A DNA stretch of 40,563 nucleotides from assembly GCA_947459655.1 (NCBI GenBank), contig CANHEE010000011.1, positions 1-40,563 on the forward strand, written 5' to 3'. The DNA comes from Lewinellaceae bacterium (GTDB taxonomy: Bacteria > Bacteroidota > Bacteroidia > Chitinophagales > Saprospiraceae). Positions 15,530 through 24,259 of the stretch are shown here, piece after piece (within the stretch, counting starts at the first letter, position 1; each line of letters begins with the position of its first letter). The notes below the pieces were generated by a model. It saw only the letters and a program-made list of their open reading frames with translations. It searched no databases and was not told the DNA's origin. The position numbers were made by a program, and so were the translations under genes.

Positions 15530-16675
15530 TCAACACACTGCACTTAGACATTTGCCAGCCTGTTCAAGCGTTTCTTCCGTTTTGGCAAAGCACAAACGAA
15601 TTATTTTATCGTCTCTTTTAGAAGAATAAAATGCCGAAACGGGAATGCTGGCAATGCCAAATTCCTTCGTTAATCTTTTGGCAAAATCAAAATCGTTTTC
15701 GGTGCTGAATTCAGAATAATCCAGTAACTGGAAGTACGTTCCTTTGCTACTCAACGCTCTGAATGGCGCACTCCTGATACAATCGAGAAAATAATCGCGC
15801 TTTCTTTCGAAAAAATTCGGTAAACTAAGGTATTCCTCCCTGTCGCTCAGGAATTCAGCGATGGCGTATTGCACGGGCGTGTTTACTGAAAAGACATTGA
15901 ACTGGTGGACCTTCCTGAATTCCCTAGTGAGTGGCTCCGGTGCGACCACATAGCCCATTTTCCAGCCTGTAACATGGCAGGTTTTCCCGAATGAATACAC
16001 CACCATGCTTCGCTCCCATAATTCGGAATAGCGGAGTACACTTTCATGTCTGACGCCATCGAAAATCAGGTGTTCGTATACTTCATCGCTAAGAATAATG
16101 ATACCGGTATTGCGTACAAGAGCTGCCAGTGAATGTATGTCTTGGGCGGTCCAAACGGTTGCCGTCGGATTATGGGGTGTGTTGATCATGATCATCCGCG
16201 TTTTTGGACTGATGAGCGCTGCAAAAGCTGCCCAATCGATACGGTAGTCCGGAGCGCTGAGCTCATACACTACAGGTATCCCTCCGCAAAGTTCGATGGA
16301 AGGGCGGTATGAATCATAGGCCGGTTCGATGACAATGACCTCATCACCGGGATGGACGAAAGCGGTAACTGCCGTAAAAAGTGCTTGTGTGCCTCCTGCA
16401 GTAATGGTGATGTCATCGGGATGCACCTGTGCCTGGTACATGAAGGCAATTTTCTCTGCAATACGCTCCCGCAGGATGGGAACTCCGGCCATGGGTGCGT
16501 ATTGGTTGAAACCCTTCTGCATATAGTCAGAGACGAGTTGTCTCAGTTTCGCAGAGCAGTCATAATTGGGAAAACCCTGCGAAAGGTTTACAGCATTGTG
16601 TTCAGCTGCAAGCGCAGACATCACCGTGAAAATGGTAGTGCCTACATCAGGCAATTTGGATGGAGCTAAGTTCAT
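15530..16675 (-). CDS. class I/II aminotransferase, methionine aminotransferase-like
   Basis: A 381-residue fold-type I PLP enzyme close to E. coli YbdL, a methionine/aromatic aminotransferase. The Schiff-base lysine is Lys231 in YSFGKTCHVTGWK. NTPHNPTA (165-172), the ILSDEVYEHL motif and LSQGFPNYD near the N-terminus are all present. YbdL-type enzymes can make methionine from its keto acid in the salvage pathway. A purine/MTA-type phosphorylase relative lies at 7.7 kb, but no other salvage gene is seen. Substrate is therefore inferred from family resemblance only. Confidence 0.88.
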   Translation of the reverse strand: MNLAPSKLPDVGTTIFTVMSALAAEHNAVNLSQGFPNYDCSAKLRQLVSDYMQKGFNQYAPMAGVPILRERIAEKIAFMYQAQVHPDDITITAGGTQALFTAVTAFVHPGDEVIVIEPAYDSYRPSIELCGGIPVVYELSAPDYRIDWAAFAALISPKTRMIMINTPHNPTATVWTAQDIHSLAALVRNTGIIILSDEVYEHLIFDGVRHESVLRYSELWERSMVVYSFGKTCHVTGWKMGYVVAPEPLTREFRKVHQFNVFSVNTPVQYAIAEFLSDREEYLSLPNFFERKRDYFLDCIRSAPFRALSSKGTYFQLLDYSEFSTENDFDFAKRLTKEFGIASIPVSAFYSSKRDDKIIRLCFAKTEETLEQAGKCLSAVC

Positions 16676-16719
16676 AAAAGGGGATTGAGCATGTCATTAA
16701 TCAATGGCTTCTGCGCATC

Positions 16720-17361
16720 TTATCCCTTGTCCTTCATAAGTTGACTTTGCAATTTTGCGAGTTCATCCCAGTTGCCCTCATGCGCAAGAGCAGCCTGAAG
16801 TGACCAGCTGGCGGGATTGCGTTTCTGATAATTTTTTACAGTCGGCTCGAGGATTTCCTGAAGTCGATCGGTACCCGTTTCAGAGAGTTGCCTGTAGGTG
16901 AGTATTCCTGCGGCATGTAGCAACGTTTCAATTTTGGCACTTACACCAACTATTTTCTTTAGATCATCTTCGGCAGGTAGCTGTTCTACTGTTTGCTGCG
17001 CTTTCGCAGCGGGCTGTTTTTTGGGTTTTTCAATAACCAGCCGCGTTGGTTTTGATGCCTTTTCTTCCGGATCTGGAACAGCAGTCGCCGAGGTAGGATT
17101 TTTTTCTTGTTTCCTCTCCATCGCCGATTGATATTGCTCCTGACTGACCCTAACCAAGGCTTTCATTTCCTCTACTTTACTACTCAATTCTTTGACGATA
17201 CTGTTTTTCTCATCAAGTGAACTTTCTGCGTTTTGAAGCTTCATTCCCCAGAGTATAAACCCGCCAAAAATGCCTAGCAGGAAAGAAATAAACAGAAAAA
17301 ACAGAAGCCTGTTGCTGTCGGTACTGCCCCAATCTAGGAGGAAATTATCTAATGTGTTCAT
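16720..17361 (-). CDS. membrane-anchored coiled-coil/helix-hairpin-helix protein
   Basis: The 213-residue protein has one membrane helix (about 20-39) and a coiled coil (about 43-85). A Lys/Pro/Ala-rich linker follows, then a C-terminal domain (about 126-208) reading DDLKKIVGVSAKIETLL and ending AALAHEGNWDELAKLQ. This module resembles the C-terminal extension of ribosomal protein L21 in many Bacteroidota, which has a helix-hairpin-helix core. Here the hairpin glycine appears as Ser (GVS for GIG). ATG 17361 is preferred over TTG 17367. A 50-residue membrane peptide gene ends 11 bases upstream of it. Function unknown. Confidence 0.75.
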   Translation of the reverse strand: MNTLDNFLLDWGSTDSNRLLFFLFISFLLGIFGGFILWGMKLQNAESSLDEKNSIVKELSSKVEEMKALVRVSQEQYQSAMERKQEKNPTSATAVPDPEEKASKPTRLVIEKPKKQPAAKAQQTVEQLPAEDDLKKIVGVSAKIETLLHAAGILTYRQLSETGTDRLQEILEPTVKNYQKRNPASWSLQAALAHEGNWDELAKLQSQLMKDKG

Positions 17362-17372
17362 TGGCAAAGGAT

Positions 17373-17525
17373 TTATTGTCCGGTGCCGGAAACCGGCCCG
17401 ACAGGTGAAACAGAACTGGCTGGGGAAGCATTGCAGGAATGGCTAGCAATGTGGTGCACATAGTACCAGCGGGAAAAAAATGCCCAAAAAAGAAACAGCA
17501 GCAGGACCAATATCAGATTCCTCAT
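17373..17525 (-). CDS. small membrane protein, 50 aa
   Basis: An ATG-started 50-codon ORF encodes one hydrophobic helix (residues 4-17, LILVLLLFLFWAFF) followed by SRWYYVHHIASHSC and a Ser/Pro/Gly-rich tail. Eleven bases separate its stop from the ATG of the helix-hairpin-helix protein, so the two are probably one transcript. I recall similarly small one-helix proteins with a WYY...C segment in Bacteroidota, but I cannot name a family. Protein-like composition and tight spacing support it as real. Confidence 0.6.
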   Translation of the reverse strand: MRNLILVLLLFLFWAFFSRWYYVHHIASHSCNASPASSVSPVGPVSGTGQ

Positions 17526-17648
17526 GATTCTATGATTATTTTGACGTAACGAATATATGGCGATTCGCTCAAATCACAAAAAAAATCCTATTTTTACCAC
17601 CTATTTTATGCTGTATTTTGTTGAGTAACTGTTAATTTTTTACAGAAA

Positions 17649-19685
17649 ATGGCCAAATCACCAAAACATATCAGTACTGTTCAGACAGTCTCGCGCGATA
17701 TTCCACAGAAAGATGCACCGGCTCTCCCCGAATGGTTGAAAAATACCCGTCTGCACTACATTATACTCGCCGTTTTCGGCTTTGCTCTGTATGCCAATAC
17801 GCTGTTTCATGATTTTACGCAGGACGACGCGATTGTCATTTACGACAACATGTACACGAGTCAGGGGATAAATGGCATTCCGGGTTTGTTGAAAAACGAT
17901 ACCTTTTTTGGATTTTTCAAGGAGGAGGGAAAGCAAAAACTGGTAGAGGGCGGTCGTTACCGTCCTTTTACCCCGATTATGTTCGCTATAGAGAATCAGA
18001 TATTCGGTACGCTGAAGCGGGACACAGCGGGCAATCCGGTCATAGACGAGCGAGGGAATACCGTTCTTGTTTACCCGCCATTTATCGGACATTTATTAAA
18101 CATCATCTGGTATATCCTGTCTGGTTTGCTTGTATATCTTGTCATCCGACAGTTGTTGCGAGACAAGGGCAATACCGTTTCGGTTTTGGTTGCCTTTGGT
18201 TCTGCGATGTTATTCATGGCTCATCCGATACATACAGAAGCCGTCGCCAACATCAAAGGCAGGGACGAAATTATGGCGCTCGTTGGCAGTCTTGGCGCGC
18301 TATTTTTTACCCTCAAAGCTTTTGACTCAAGAGATTTCAAGTGGACGCTTGTGGCTGCACTATTGTTTTTTATCGGACTGATGTCTAAGGAAAATGCCAT
18401 TACATTCCTGGGGATAGTGCCGCTGGCTTTCTGGTTCTTCACCCGTGCAAAGGTAACAGAGGCGATCAAATACACCATTCCTCTGGCTGTAAGTACTGTA
18501 GTATTTTTAATTATCAGAACCTCGGTTATCGGTCTAGACTCGGGTGGGACACCATGGGAGCTGATGAACAATCCTTTTATCAAGATTGTAAATGGCGCTT
18601 ACCTTCCCTACACCGGAGCAGAAAAATTGGCAACAATTCTTTATACCCTGGGCAAATATGTGCAGTTGCTTTTTGCGCCAATTACGCTTACCCACGATTA
18701 CTATCCATACCATGTGCAAACCATGACTTTTGGTGACGGAGCCGTCCTGCTTTCGCTGGCATTGTATGCTGCAATGGCATATTTTGCCATAAAAGGAATA
18801 AAAAGCAAATCCGTTCCCGCTTTTGGCATGTGGTTTTTTCTGTTGTCTCTTTCCATTGTTTCCAATATTGTTTTTCCAATTGGAACCAATATGTCAGAGC
18901 GCTTTATGTTTATGCCTTCTGTGGGCTTCTGTCTGGCGGTCTGTTATTTTTTGTACAACAAATTACCTACTGCGGGCAGTTATCTGGCTCTGATAATGGT
19001 AGCCTGCGGATTGTTCGGATTCAAGACAATTGACAGAAATACAGTCTGGAAAGACAATTTCACCTTGTTTACCACCGATATCAATACCTCACCAGGCAGT
19101 GCCAAATTGCAAAATTCGGTGGGCGGTGAGTACACGACCAAGGGTGCTGCTGAAAAGGATGAGAAAAAGAAAATGGAATATCTTCGGAATGCTATACCGC
19201 ACCTGAAAGAGGCCGTTAGAATTCACCCCAAGTACAGAAATGCATACCTTCTGATGGGAAATGCATACAACTACATGAAGGATTACGACAACTCCATTCA
19301 GGCTTACCGCGAATGCCTGAAGATTGATCCAACTTATTCTGAAGGAAAAATCAACATTGCCCTGACGTTAAGAGAGGCCGGTAAAGCAGCCGGAGAGCAG
19401 CAGAATTTGCAGAAGGCCACTGCTTACTTGGAAGAGGCATACAAATACAATCCGAAGGATTTTGAAACGGTTAGGCTACTTGGTGTTGCCAGTGCATTCA
19501 GCGGCAACAAGGAAAAGGCCGTACAATGGTTCCAACGCTCAGTAGAAATTGAACCCCGAAACGCACATTCATGGTGGGATCTGGGAACGGCCTATGCAGG
19601 TGTCAACAATGCCGCAGAAAGCAAGCGTTGTAGAGAGAAAGCTCTCGAGCTTGACCCCAATATCGGAAATAGTTTGAGTAAGTAA
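17649..19685 (+). CDS. TMTC-like multi-spanning membrane protein with C-terminal TPR repeats
   Basis: A 678-residue protein. Residues 1-480 hold about 10 membrane helices with a GT-C glycosyltransferase-like layout, and the first loop carries FTQDDAIVIYDN. A KENAITFLGIVPLAF motif typical of DUF1736/TMTC proteins is near 250. From about 489 to 678 there are four or so TPR units (for example AYLLMGNAYNYMKDYDNSI and HSWWDLGTAYAG). Eukaryotic TMTC proteins are O-mannosyltransferases. Bacterial relatives are mostly uncharacterised, and transfer of a lipid-linked sugar to secreted proteins is only a hypothesis. A minus-7-like TATTTTTA lies about 60 bases upstream. It converges with thiL. Confidence 0.8.
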   Translation: MAKSPKHISTVQTVSRDIPQKDAPALPEWLKNTRLHYIILAVFGFALYANTLFHDFTQDDAIVIYDNMYTSQGINGIPGLLKNDTFFGFFKEEGKQKLVEGGRYRPFTPIMFAIENQIFGTLKRDTAGNPVIDERGNTVLVYPPFIGHLLNIIWYILSGLLVYLVIRQLLRDKGNTVSVLVAFGSAMLFMAHPIHTEAVANIKGRDEIMALVGSLGALFFTLKAFDSRDFKWTLVAALLFFIGLMSKENAITFLGIVPLAFWFFTRAKVTEAIKYTIPLAVSTVVFLIIRTSVIGLDSGGTPWELMNNPFIKIVNGAYLPYTGAEKLATILYTLGKYVQLLFAPITLTHDYYPYHVQTMTFGDGAVLLSLALYAAMAYFAIKGIKSKSVPAFGMWFFLLSLSIVSNIVFPIGTNMSERFMFMPSVGFCLAVCYFLYNKLPTAGSYLALIMVACGLFGFKTIDRNTVWKDNFTLFTTDINTSPGSAKLQNSVGGEYTTKGAAEKDEKKKMEYLRNAIPHLKEAVRIHPKYRNAYLLMGNAYNYMKDYDNSIQAYRECLKIDPTYSEGKINIALTLREAGKAAGEQQNLQKATAYLEEAYKYNPKDFETVRLLGVASAFSGNKEKAVQWFQRSVEIEPRNAHSWWDLGTAYAGVNNAAESKRCREKALELDPNIGNSLSK

Positions 19686-19686
19686 G

Positions 19687-19795
19687 GGTGGGGTTACAAT
19701 CCTTTACGTTATTAAACCCTTCGGGTTCATACGATTATAGAAAAAATAGTGGGAAATCAATTCGACCCTGAAGGTGTCGCATAAAAACCCCAACC
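19687..19795. repeat. composite inverted repeat with two small hairpins
   Basis: An outer stem (GGTGGGGTT at 19687-19695 with AACCCC-A-ACC at 19786-19795, one bulge) encloses two hairpins. One is AACCC-TTC-GGGTT (19715-19727). The other is CGACCC-TGAA-GG-T-GTCG (19763-19779), which on the minus strand reads ACACCTTCAGGGT. The two hairpins face each other in opposite orientation, like the paired units of REP/BIME elements. The block fills the convergent TMTC-like/thiL gap and may also stop transcription. Confidence 0.45.
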
Positions 19796-19799
19796 CCGG

Positions 19800-20822
19800 T
19801 CAGAAATGAACCCAGCCCTGAGCAGTAATCGGATGTATTTTTCCGCCTTCGGTGTGCAATTTTATGCCATCTGCCTTGTCGGTAATTTCACCGATGATGT
19901 AAATATCCGGCATGTATCTGACCTTTTCAAGATCTGACGGACTAACTGTAAACAGCAACTCATAATCCTCTCCACCGCTCAATGCACAGGTGATGGGATC
20001 CAATCCAAAATTAATGGCCGTCATTTTTGCGTCAGCATGTATCGGCACCTGCGCCTCTTCGATATAGACACCTACACCAGACTGCTTACAGATGTGGTGC
20101 AGCTCTGATGCCAGTCCGTCAGAGATGTCCATCATGGAAGTAGGGCGCAATCCCGCGTTGGCGAACAATTCGATCATGTCCTTTCTGGCCTCAGGTTTGA
20201 GGATTTTCTCAATCAGGTAGGTGGATTCACCCAACTCGGGCTGGATGTCGGGATGCTGCTGCCAGATCTGTTTTTCGCGAATCAGAATCTGCAATCCAAG
20301 ATATGCTGCACCCAAATCGCCGGTTACGCAAATGATGTCACCCACGCTGGCGCCATTTCTGTACACAAGTTTTTCAGCGGCTGCCTGGCCAATCGCGGTT
20401 ACACTGATGACCAGTCCGCTCATAGAAGATGTAGTATCCCCACCGACCAGATCGACATTGTAAAATTTGCATGCCTGAAAAATACCCTCATACAACTCGT
20501 CAATGGCCTCTACAGAAATTCTGTTGGAAATTCCGATGGAAACGGTAATCTGCTTAGGCACTGCGTTCATGGCATAAATATCTGAGACATTCACAACCAC
20601 AGCTTTGTAACCCAGGTGCCGCAGCGGCGTGTAGGCAAGGTCGAAATGGATGCCTTCCATCAGCAAATCGGTACTCACAACGGTCATGCAGTCACTGTTG
20701 TCAATTACTGCAGCATCATCACCGATACTTTTCAAGGTTGATGCCTGCCTGAGAGTATTTTTTTCTGCAATACGGTCAATTAGTCCGAATTCACCAAGAG
20801 TACTGATTTCTGTTCTTTTCAC
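19800..20822 (-). CDS. thiL: thiamine-monophosphate kinase
   Basis: ThiL phosphorylates thiamine monophosphate to the coenzyme TPP. The 340-residue AIRS-fold protein has the N-terminal LGEFGLIDRI, the GDDAAV metal/ATP motif (about 34-39), DLVGGDTTSS (about 118-127), ITGDLG-like CVTGDLG, and DISDGLASELHH. The gene starts with GTG at 20822, and no ATG is available nearby upstream. A minus-7 TACCTTTG lies at 20888-20895. Length is normal. No other thiamine gene is in the window. Confidence 0.95.
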   Translation of the reverse strand: MKRTEISTLGEFGLIDRIAEKNTLRQASTLKSIGDDAAVIDNSDCMTVVSTDLLMEGIHFDLAYTPLRHLGYKAVVVNVSDIYAMNAVPKQITVSIGISNRISVEAIDELYEGIFQACKFYNVDLVGGDTTSSMSGLVISVTAIGQAAAEKLVYRNGASVGDIICVTGDLGAAYLGLQILIREKQIWQQHPDIQPELGESTYLIEKILKPEARKDMIELFANAGLRPTSMMDISDGLASELHHICKQSGVGVYIEEAQVPIHADAKMTAINFGLDPITCALSGGEDYELLFTVSPSDLEKVRYMPDIYIIGEITDKADGIKLHTEGGKIHPITAQGWVHF

Positions 20823-20887
20823 TTTATGTGGAATTATAATGTGCGAATATTTGATTTTGCAATTGATGTTTCAGGGATACACACCCG

Positions 20888-20895
20888 CAAAGGTA
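20888..20895 (-). promoter_or_regulatory. minus-7 box, thiL promoter
   Basis: The minus strand reads TACCTTTG 65 bases before the thiL GTG. The minus-33 region is poor, so confidence is moderate. Confidence 0.4.
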
Positions 20896-20950
20896 GTATT
20901 TTTCCACACACCTCGTCGGAGGGCCAATTACTCAGTTTAATGTCAAAGCC

Positions 20951-22039
20951 TTATTTTTGTGCCTTGCTGACGGCGTACACCGTTATCAGCGCATAAATAA
21001 TATTTGGAATCCAGACACCGACAATGGCCGGCAAGTCGTTGCTGTTGGCAAACGTGGCGGAAAACCTGGATATAAAAATATAAACGGCACCCAGACCGAT
21101 GCCGATGGCAAGGTGGAGTCCCATTCCGCCACGAACTTTTCTTCCCGCAATGGCAAGTCCGAGAATGGTCAGAATAACCACCATAAAGGGCTCAGAAGTT
21201 CGGCGGTGTAATTCAATTTCATAATTTTTTGGATTGATGGCTCCGCGCAATTTTTCCCGCTGGATATTGTCCATCAACATGGCCGTGGTCATACGCTCCT
21301 TTTCGTTTTCGTAGAATACAAAGTCGTTGGGATGAATGTTCAGTGCTGTATCCAATGTCGAGGTGTAATTGTATTGCAAAGACTCATTGATGCCGTCAAA
21401 CGTACGAATTTCGTAGGTTGACAATGTCCATTTACCAGTATTGCCATGCCACTGCGCGGTAGCTGCTTCGAGGATTCCTTTTACCTCTCCGTTTTCAATT
21501 TTTTCAATCCTCAGGTCACGAATCATGCTGTCGGAAGGACTGTAGTACCGGATGTAGGCCTTCAGGTTTTTCGCTATAAACAAGTGGACATTGTCCTTTT
21601 TGCCCTTCTCTGAGCGTTTATTGATGTATTTCCGCTCGAAATCCAGTCTCTTGACATTACCTACAGGCACAAAATAATGTGAGGCCAACAAGAAAAGGAT
21701 CATCACTATCGTGGCTGAAATCAGATAGGGTCTCATGATTCGCGAAAACGGCACACCGGCGTTGAGAATGGAAATCATTTCAGCGTTATAGGCCATTCGG
21801 GAGGTAAAAAAGATGACGCCGATTAGTACATAAATGGGCATGAGCATCCCATTGATGTAGAGCATGAAGTTGATGAAATAATCAAAAATAATCTCTCTTT
21901 TGGTACAACTCTCCTCTATGAAGTCCTGCACTTTTTCGCTGAAATCGATGGCCGAGGCAATCATAGTGAACAAAAGCATCACAAAGAAAAAAGTACCCAG
22001 GTACTTTCTGATGATGTACTTGTCTAAAATTTTGAACAT
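20951..22039 (-). CDS. LptF/LptG family permease
   Basis: This is an inner-membrane component of the LptBFG transporter that extracts lipopolysaccharide for transport to the outer membrane. The 362-residue YjgP/YjgQ-family protein begins MFKILDKYIIRKYLGTFF. Helices near 10-30, 60-80 and 100-120 precede the periplasmic beta-jellyroll (about 140-260), and three helices follow. LptF and LptG cannot be separated confidently here. No second permease or lptB is nearby. It lies 40 bases downstream of holA on the same strand. Confidence 0.9.
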   Translation of the reverse strand: MFKILDKYIIRKYLGTFFFVMLLFTMIASAIDFSEKVQDFIEESCTKREIIFDYFINFMLYINGMLMPIYVLIGVIFFTSRMAYNAEMISILNAGVPFSRIMRPYLISATIVMILFLLASHYFVPVGNVKRLDFERKYINKRSEKGKKDNVHLFIAKNLKAYIRYYSPSDSMIRDLRIEKIENGEVKGILEAATAQWHGNTGKWTLSTYEIRTFDGINESLQYNYTSTLDTALNIHPNDFVFYENEKERMTTAMLMDNIQREKLRGAINPKNYEIELHRRTSEPFMVVILTILGLAIAGRKVRGGMGLHLAIGIGLGAVYIFISRFSATFANSNDLPAIVGVWIPNIIYALITVYAVSKAQK

Positions 22040-22079
22040 GCTTCTGTCTTGATTAATTTTCTCAAACCGCTTCCGCTAT

Positions 22080-23087
22080 TCAGAGTAAAATTCTGCTGAT
22101 CAACTCCCTAAGCAGTTCCTCATCTCCAGTGTTTACATTGTCGACCCCCTTTGCACGGAGGTCAAAGGTATTCAGCATTTCAATAATGGTTTCTACTCTA
22201 TCCGGTGGATAATTCCTGATGGCAGCAACGTAATCTCTCAAAGCCCATTCGTTTTTAAGACCCAGCACCTTGATCTGTTCAGTCGGAGACGTGCCTCGCA
22301 GAAAATGCAACATGTAAACCTTGCTGAAAAAACCATAAAGTGCCGCAATACAGGGAATAAGCGGATTGCGCTTCATGTTGTCTGTCAGGTGTCGCACAAT
22401 TCTGTTGCATTTTGAAATATCGCGGTTGCCAAGGGCACTTATCAGCTCGAAAACATTGAATTCCTTGCTGATTCCGATGTATTTCTCAATGTGTGCCGGT
22501 GTAATAAACGACCCCTCAGGAATGTTTATCGCAAGCTTTTCCAGCTCGTTGACAATTCTCGAAAGGTCTGTTCCCAGGTATTCTGCCAGCATGGTCGCAG
22601 AATCCGGCTTGATCTTCAGTTTACGGTCTTTCAGGTAATCCATTATCCAGTCCGCTACCTTGTAGTCGTAAATTTTTTTAGACTCAAAAACCACGGATTT
22701 CTGCGTAATTGCTTTCCCGGCAGTTGTTCTGGCATCTATTTTTTTACGTTTGTGGCAAATGACCATAATGGTACTCGGTGTGGGTTTCTCCACATAGGTA
22801 CTCAGTTTTTCCAGCTCCTCCATTTCCTGAGCTTCCCTGATGATGAGAAGCTGGTACTCGCTCATCATCGGATAGCGCCTTGCAGTATCAACGACACCCT
22901 GAAAATCGGCATCTTTGCCGTAAAAAATGGTTAGGTTGAAGGCTTTTTCTGCCTCTGACAGCACCTTTTCTTCAAACAAAGCAGCGAGTTCATCAATGAA
23001 AAAGGGTTCCTCACCCTGTAACAAGTAAACAGGCTGAAACTTTTTTGCTGAAATCTGCTGGACTATTTCCTGATAGGTCATCGGCAT
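22080..23087 (-). CDS. holA: DNA polymerase III subunit delta
   Basis: This is the clamp-loader subunit that opens the beta clamp. From ATG 23087 the protein has 335 residues. It has the N-terminal PVYLLQGEEPFFIDELA (about 18-34), the LLIIREAQEME segment and the helical C-terminal collar. A second ATG two codons on (23081) is equally possible. An upstream TTG at 23111 is unlikely. It is followed by lptG/F after 40 bases. HolB, its partner in the complex, is encoded at 662. Confidence 0.92.
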   Translation of the reverse strand: MPMTYQEIVQQISAKKFQPVYLLQGEEPFFIDELAALFEEKVLSEAEKAFNLTIFYGKDADFQGVVDTARRYPMMSEYQLLIIREAQEMEELEKLSTYVEKPTPSTIMVICHKRKKIDARTTAGKAITQKSVVFESKKIYDYKVADWIMDYLKDRKLKIKPDSATMLAEYLGTDLSRIVNELEKLAINIPEGSFITPAHIEKYIGISKEFNVFELISALGNRDISKCNRIVRHLTDNMKRNPLIPCIAALYGFFSKVYMLHFLRGTSPTEQIKVLGLKNEWALRDYVAAIRNYPPDRVETIIEMLNTFDLRAKGVDNVNTGDEELLRELISRILL

Positions 23088-23164
23088 TTTTTTTGCACTG
23101 TACGGCTGCAAAAATAAGCAATCTAAAGGTATTTCGAACAGGATATATTTCCGTATTGCTGCGA

Positions 23165-24205
23165 CTATGCGATTCGGGGATCAAGGTGCCTGTAACACAA
23201 CTCTGCAATAATATTTCCGGCAATAGTAAAAACGGCTGTAATGACAATTACCGCGAACAAAACCGGAAAATCGCGGGCAGCTATGCTTTCTACAGTTAGT
23301 TTACCCATACCGGGAATGTTAAAGATGTTTTCAATCAAAAAGGCGCCTGCAATCAGGTCGGGAACTGCATTTCCGGCCATCGTTAACATCGGAAAAACAG
23401 CATTTGGAAATACATGCTTTCTGAAAACCTGTTTTTCGCTTAGGCCCTTCGCGCGGGCTGTCCTGATATAGTCCTGCCCACTGACCTCGAGTGCGGCACT
23501 TCTCATCTGCCGAATGACGATACTGATGCTTCCCAGTACGATACAAATAATGGGCAGTATCAGGTGGGGCAGCGCGTGTAGCAGTTTTACACAAAAACCG
23601 GCTCCGTAGGGTGCCTCTCCCAAACCGGCTGAGGGAAAAAGTTGTATGCCGTAATAACTCGTTGTTAGAAAAATCATGGCCAGGGTGGCCAACCAGAAAG
23701 AAGGTATGGCGTCGAGGACAAAACTGGCCTGCATAATGAACTTGTCGACGCGACTTCCATACCGCCGTGCGCTCTGCATTCCAAGATACATTCCGGGTAA
23801 AAATATCAGCAGCAACGCCAGTCCATTCATGACAATTGTCCAGCGAATAGACTCCCATAGTTCTATGCTGACCGGCAGTCTCGTGCGGTAAGAAATTCCA
23901 AAATCACCCTGAAATATTTTTTTTACCTTTGCGACATACTGGTTTTCAAAGCCTATCCACTGAACACCGGTTTTTGCGCTGGCTTTAAAGAAGAACACCG
24001 GTTTGTCAAGACCCAGCTCGCGGGCATAAATCCGGTATAGCCGATGGTATTCCAGTGAATCAGACCCGAGTTTTTTCTGGGGCATGACGTACGTTGCTTC
24101 CACTTCGTCGCCCGGAAGACAACGGTACAGAAAAAACACAATCCCAATAACGACAAACAGCAGCGGAACGGCTCTGAGAAGGCGGGAAATCAGCAATTTT
24201 ATCAT
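23165..24205 (-). CDS. ABC transporter permease, DppB/OppB type
   Basis: A 346-residue inner-membrane permease of the peptide/nickel ABC importer class. It has the N-terminal LLRAVPLLFVVIGIVFFLYRCLPGD and six helices. The ATPase-coupling EAA loop reads GQDYIRTARAKGLSEKQVF (about 243-261), and the C-terminal HLDPRI ending is typical. The second permease, ATPases and binding protein are not adjacent, so substrate is unknown. Its ATG lies only 5 bases after a perfect minus-7 box, implying a leaderless or near-leaderless mRNA. Confidence 0.9.
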   Translation of the reverse strand: MIKLLISRLLRAVPLLFVVIGIVFFLYRCLPGDEVEATYVMPQKKLGSDSLEYHRLYRIYARELGLDKPVFFFKASAKTGVQWIGFENQYVAKVKKIFQGDFGISYRTRLPVSIELWESIRWTIVMNGLALLLIFLPGMYLGMQSARRYGSRVDKFIMQASFVLDAIPSFWLATLAMIFLTTSYYGIQLFPSAGLGEAPYGAGFCVKLLHALPHLILPIICIVLGSISIVIRQMRSAALEVSGQDYIRTARAKGLSEKQVFRKHVFPNAVFPMLTMAGNAVPDLIAGAFLIENIFNIPGMGKLTVESIAARDFPVLFAVIVITAVFTIAGNIIAELCYRHLDPRIA

Positions 24206-24210
24206 TACAA

Positions 24211-24243
24211 CAAAGATAAAAAAAGTTGGGCGGACAATCCAAA
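24211..24243 (-). promoter_or_regulatory. promoter of the DppB-type permease
   Basis: The minus strand reads TTTG (24240-24243), 21 bases, TATCTTTG (24211-24218), then 5 bases to the ATG at 24205. All elements match the Bacteroidota consensus. Confidence 0.65.
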
Positions 24244-24259
24244 ATTATTCAATTTCACG

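Noticed and set aside
17379-17400. GGTGCCGGAAACCGG as a short hairpin terminator
   Set aside because: It lies inside the 50-codon ORF upstream of the HhH gene and has no T tract, so it is better explained as coding sequence.
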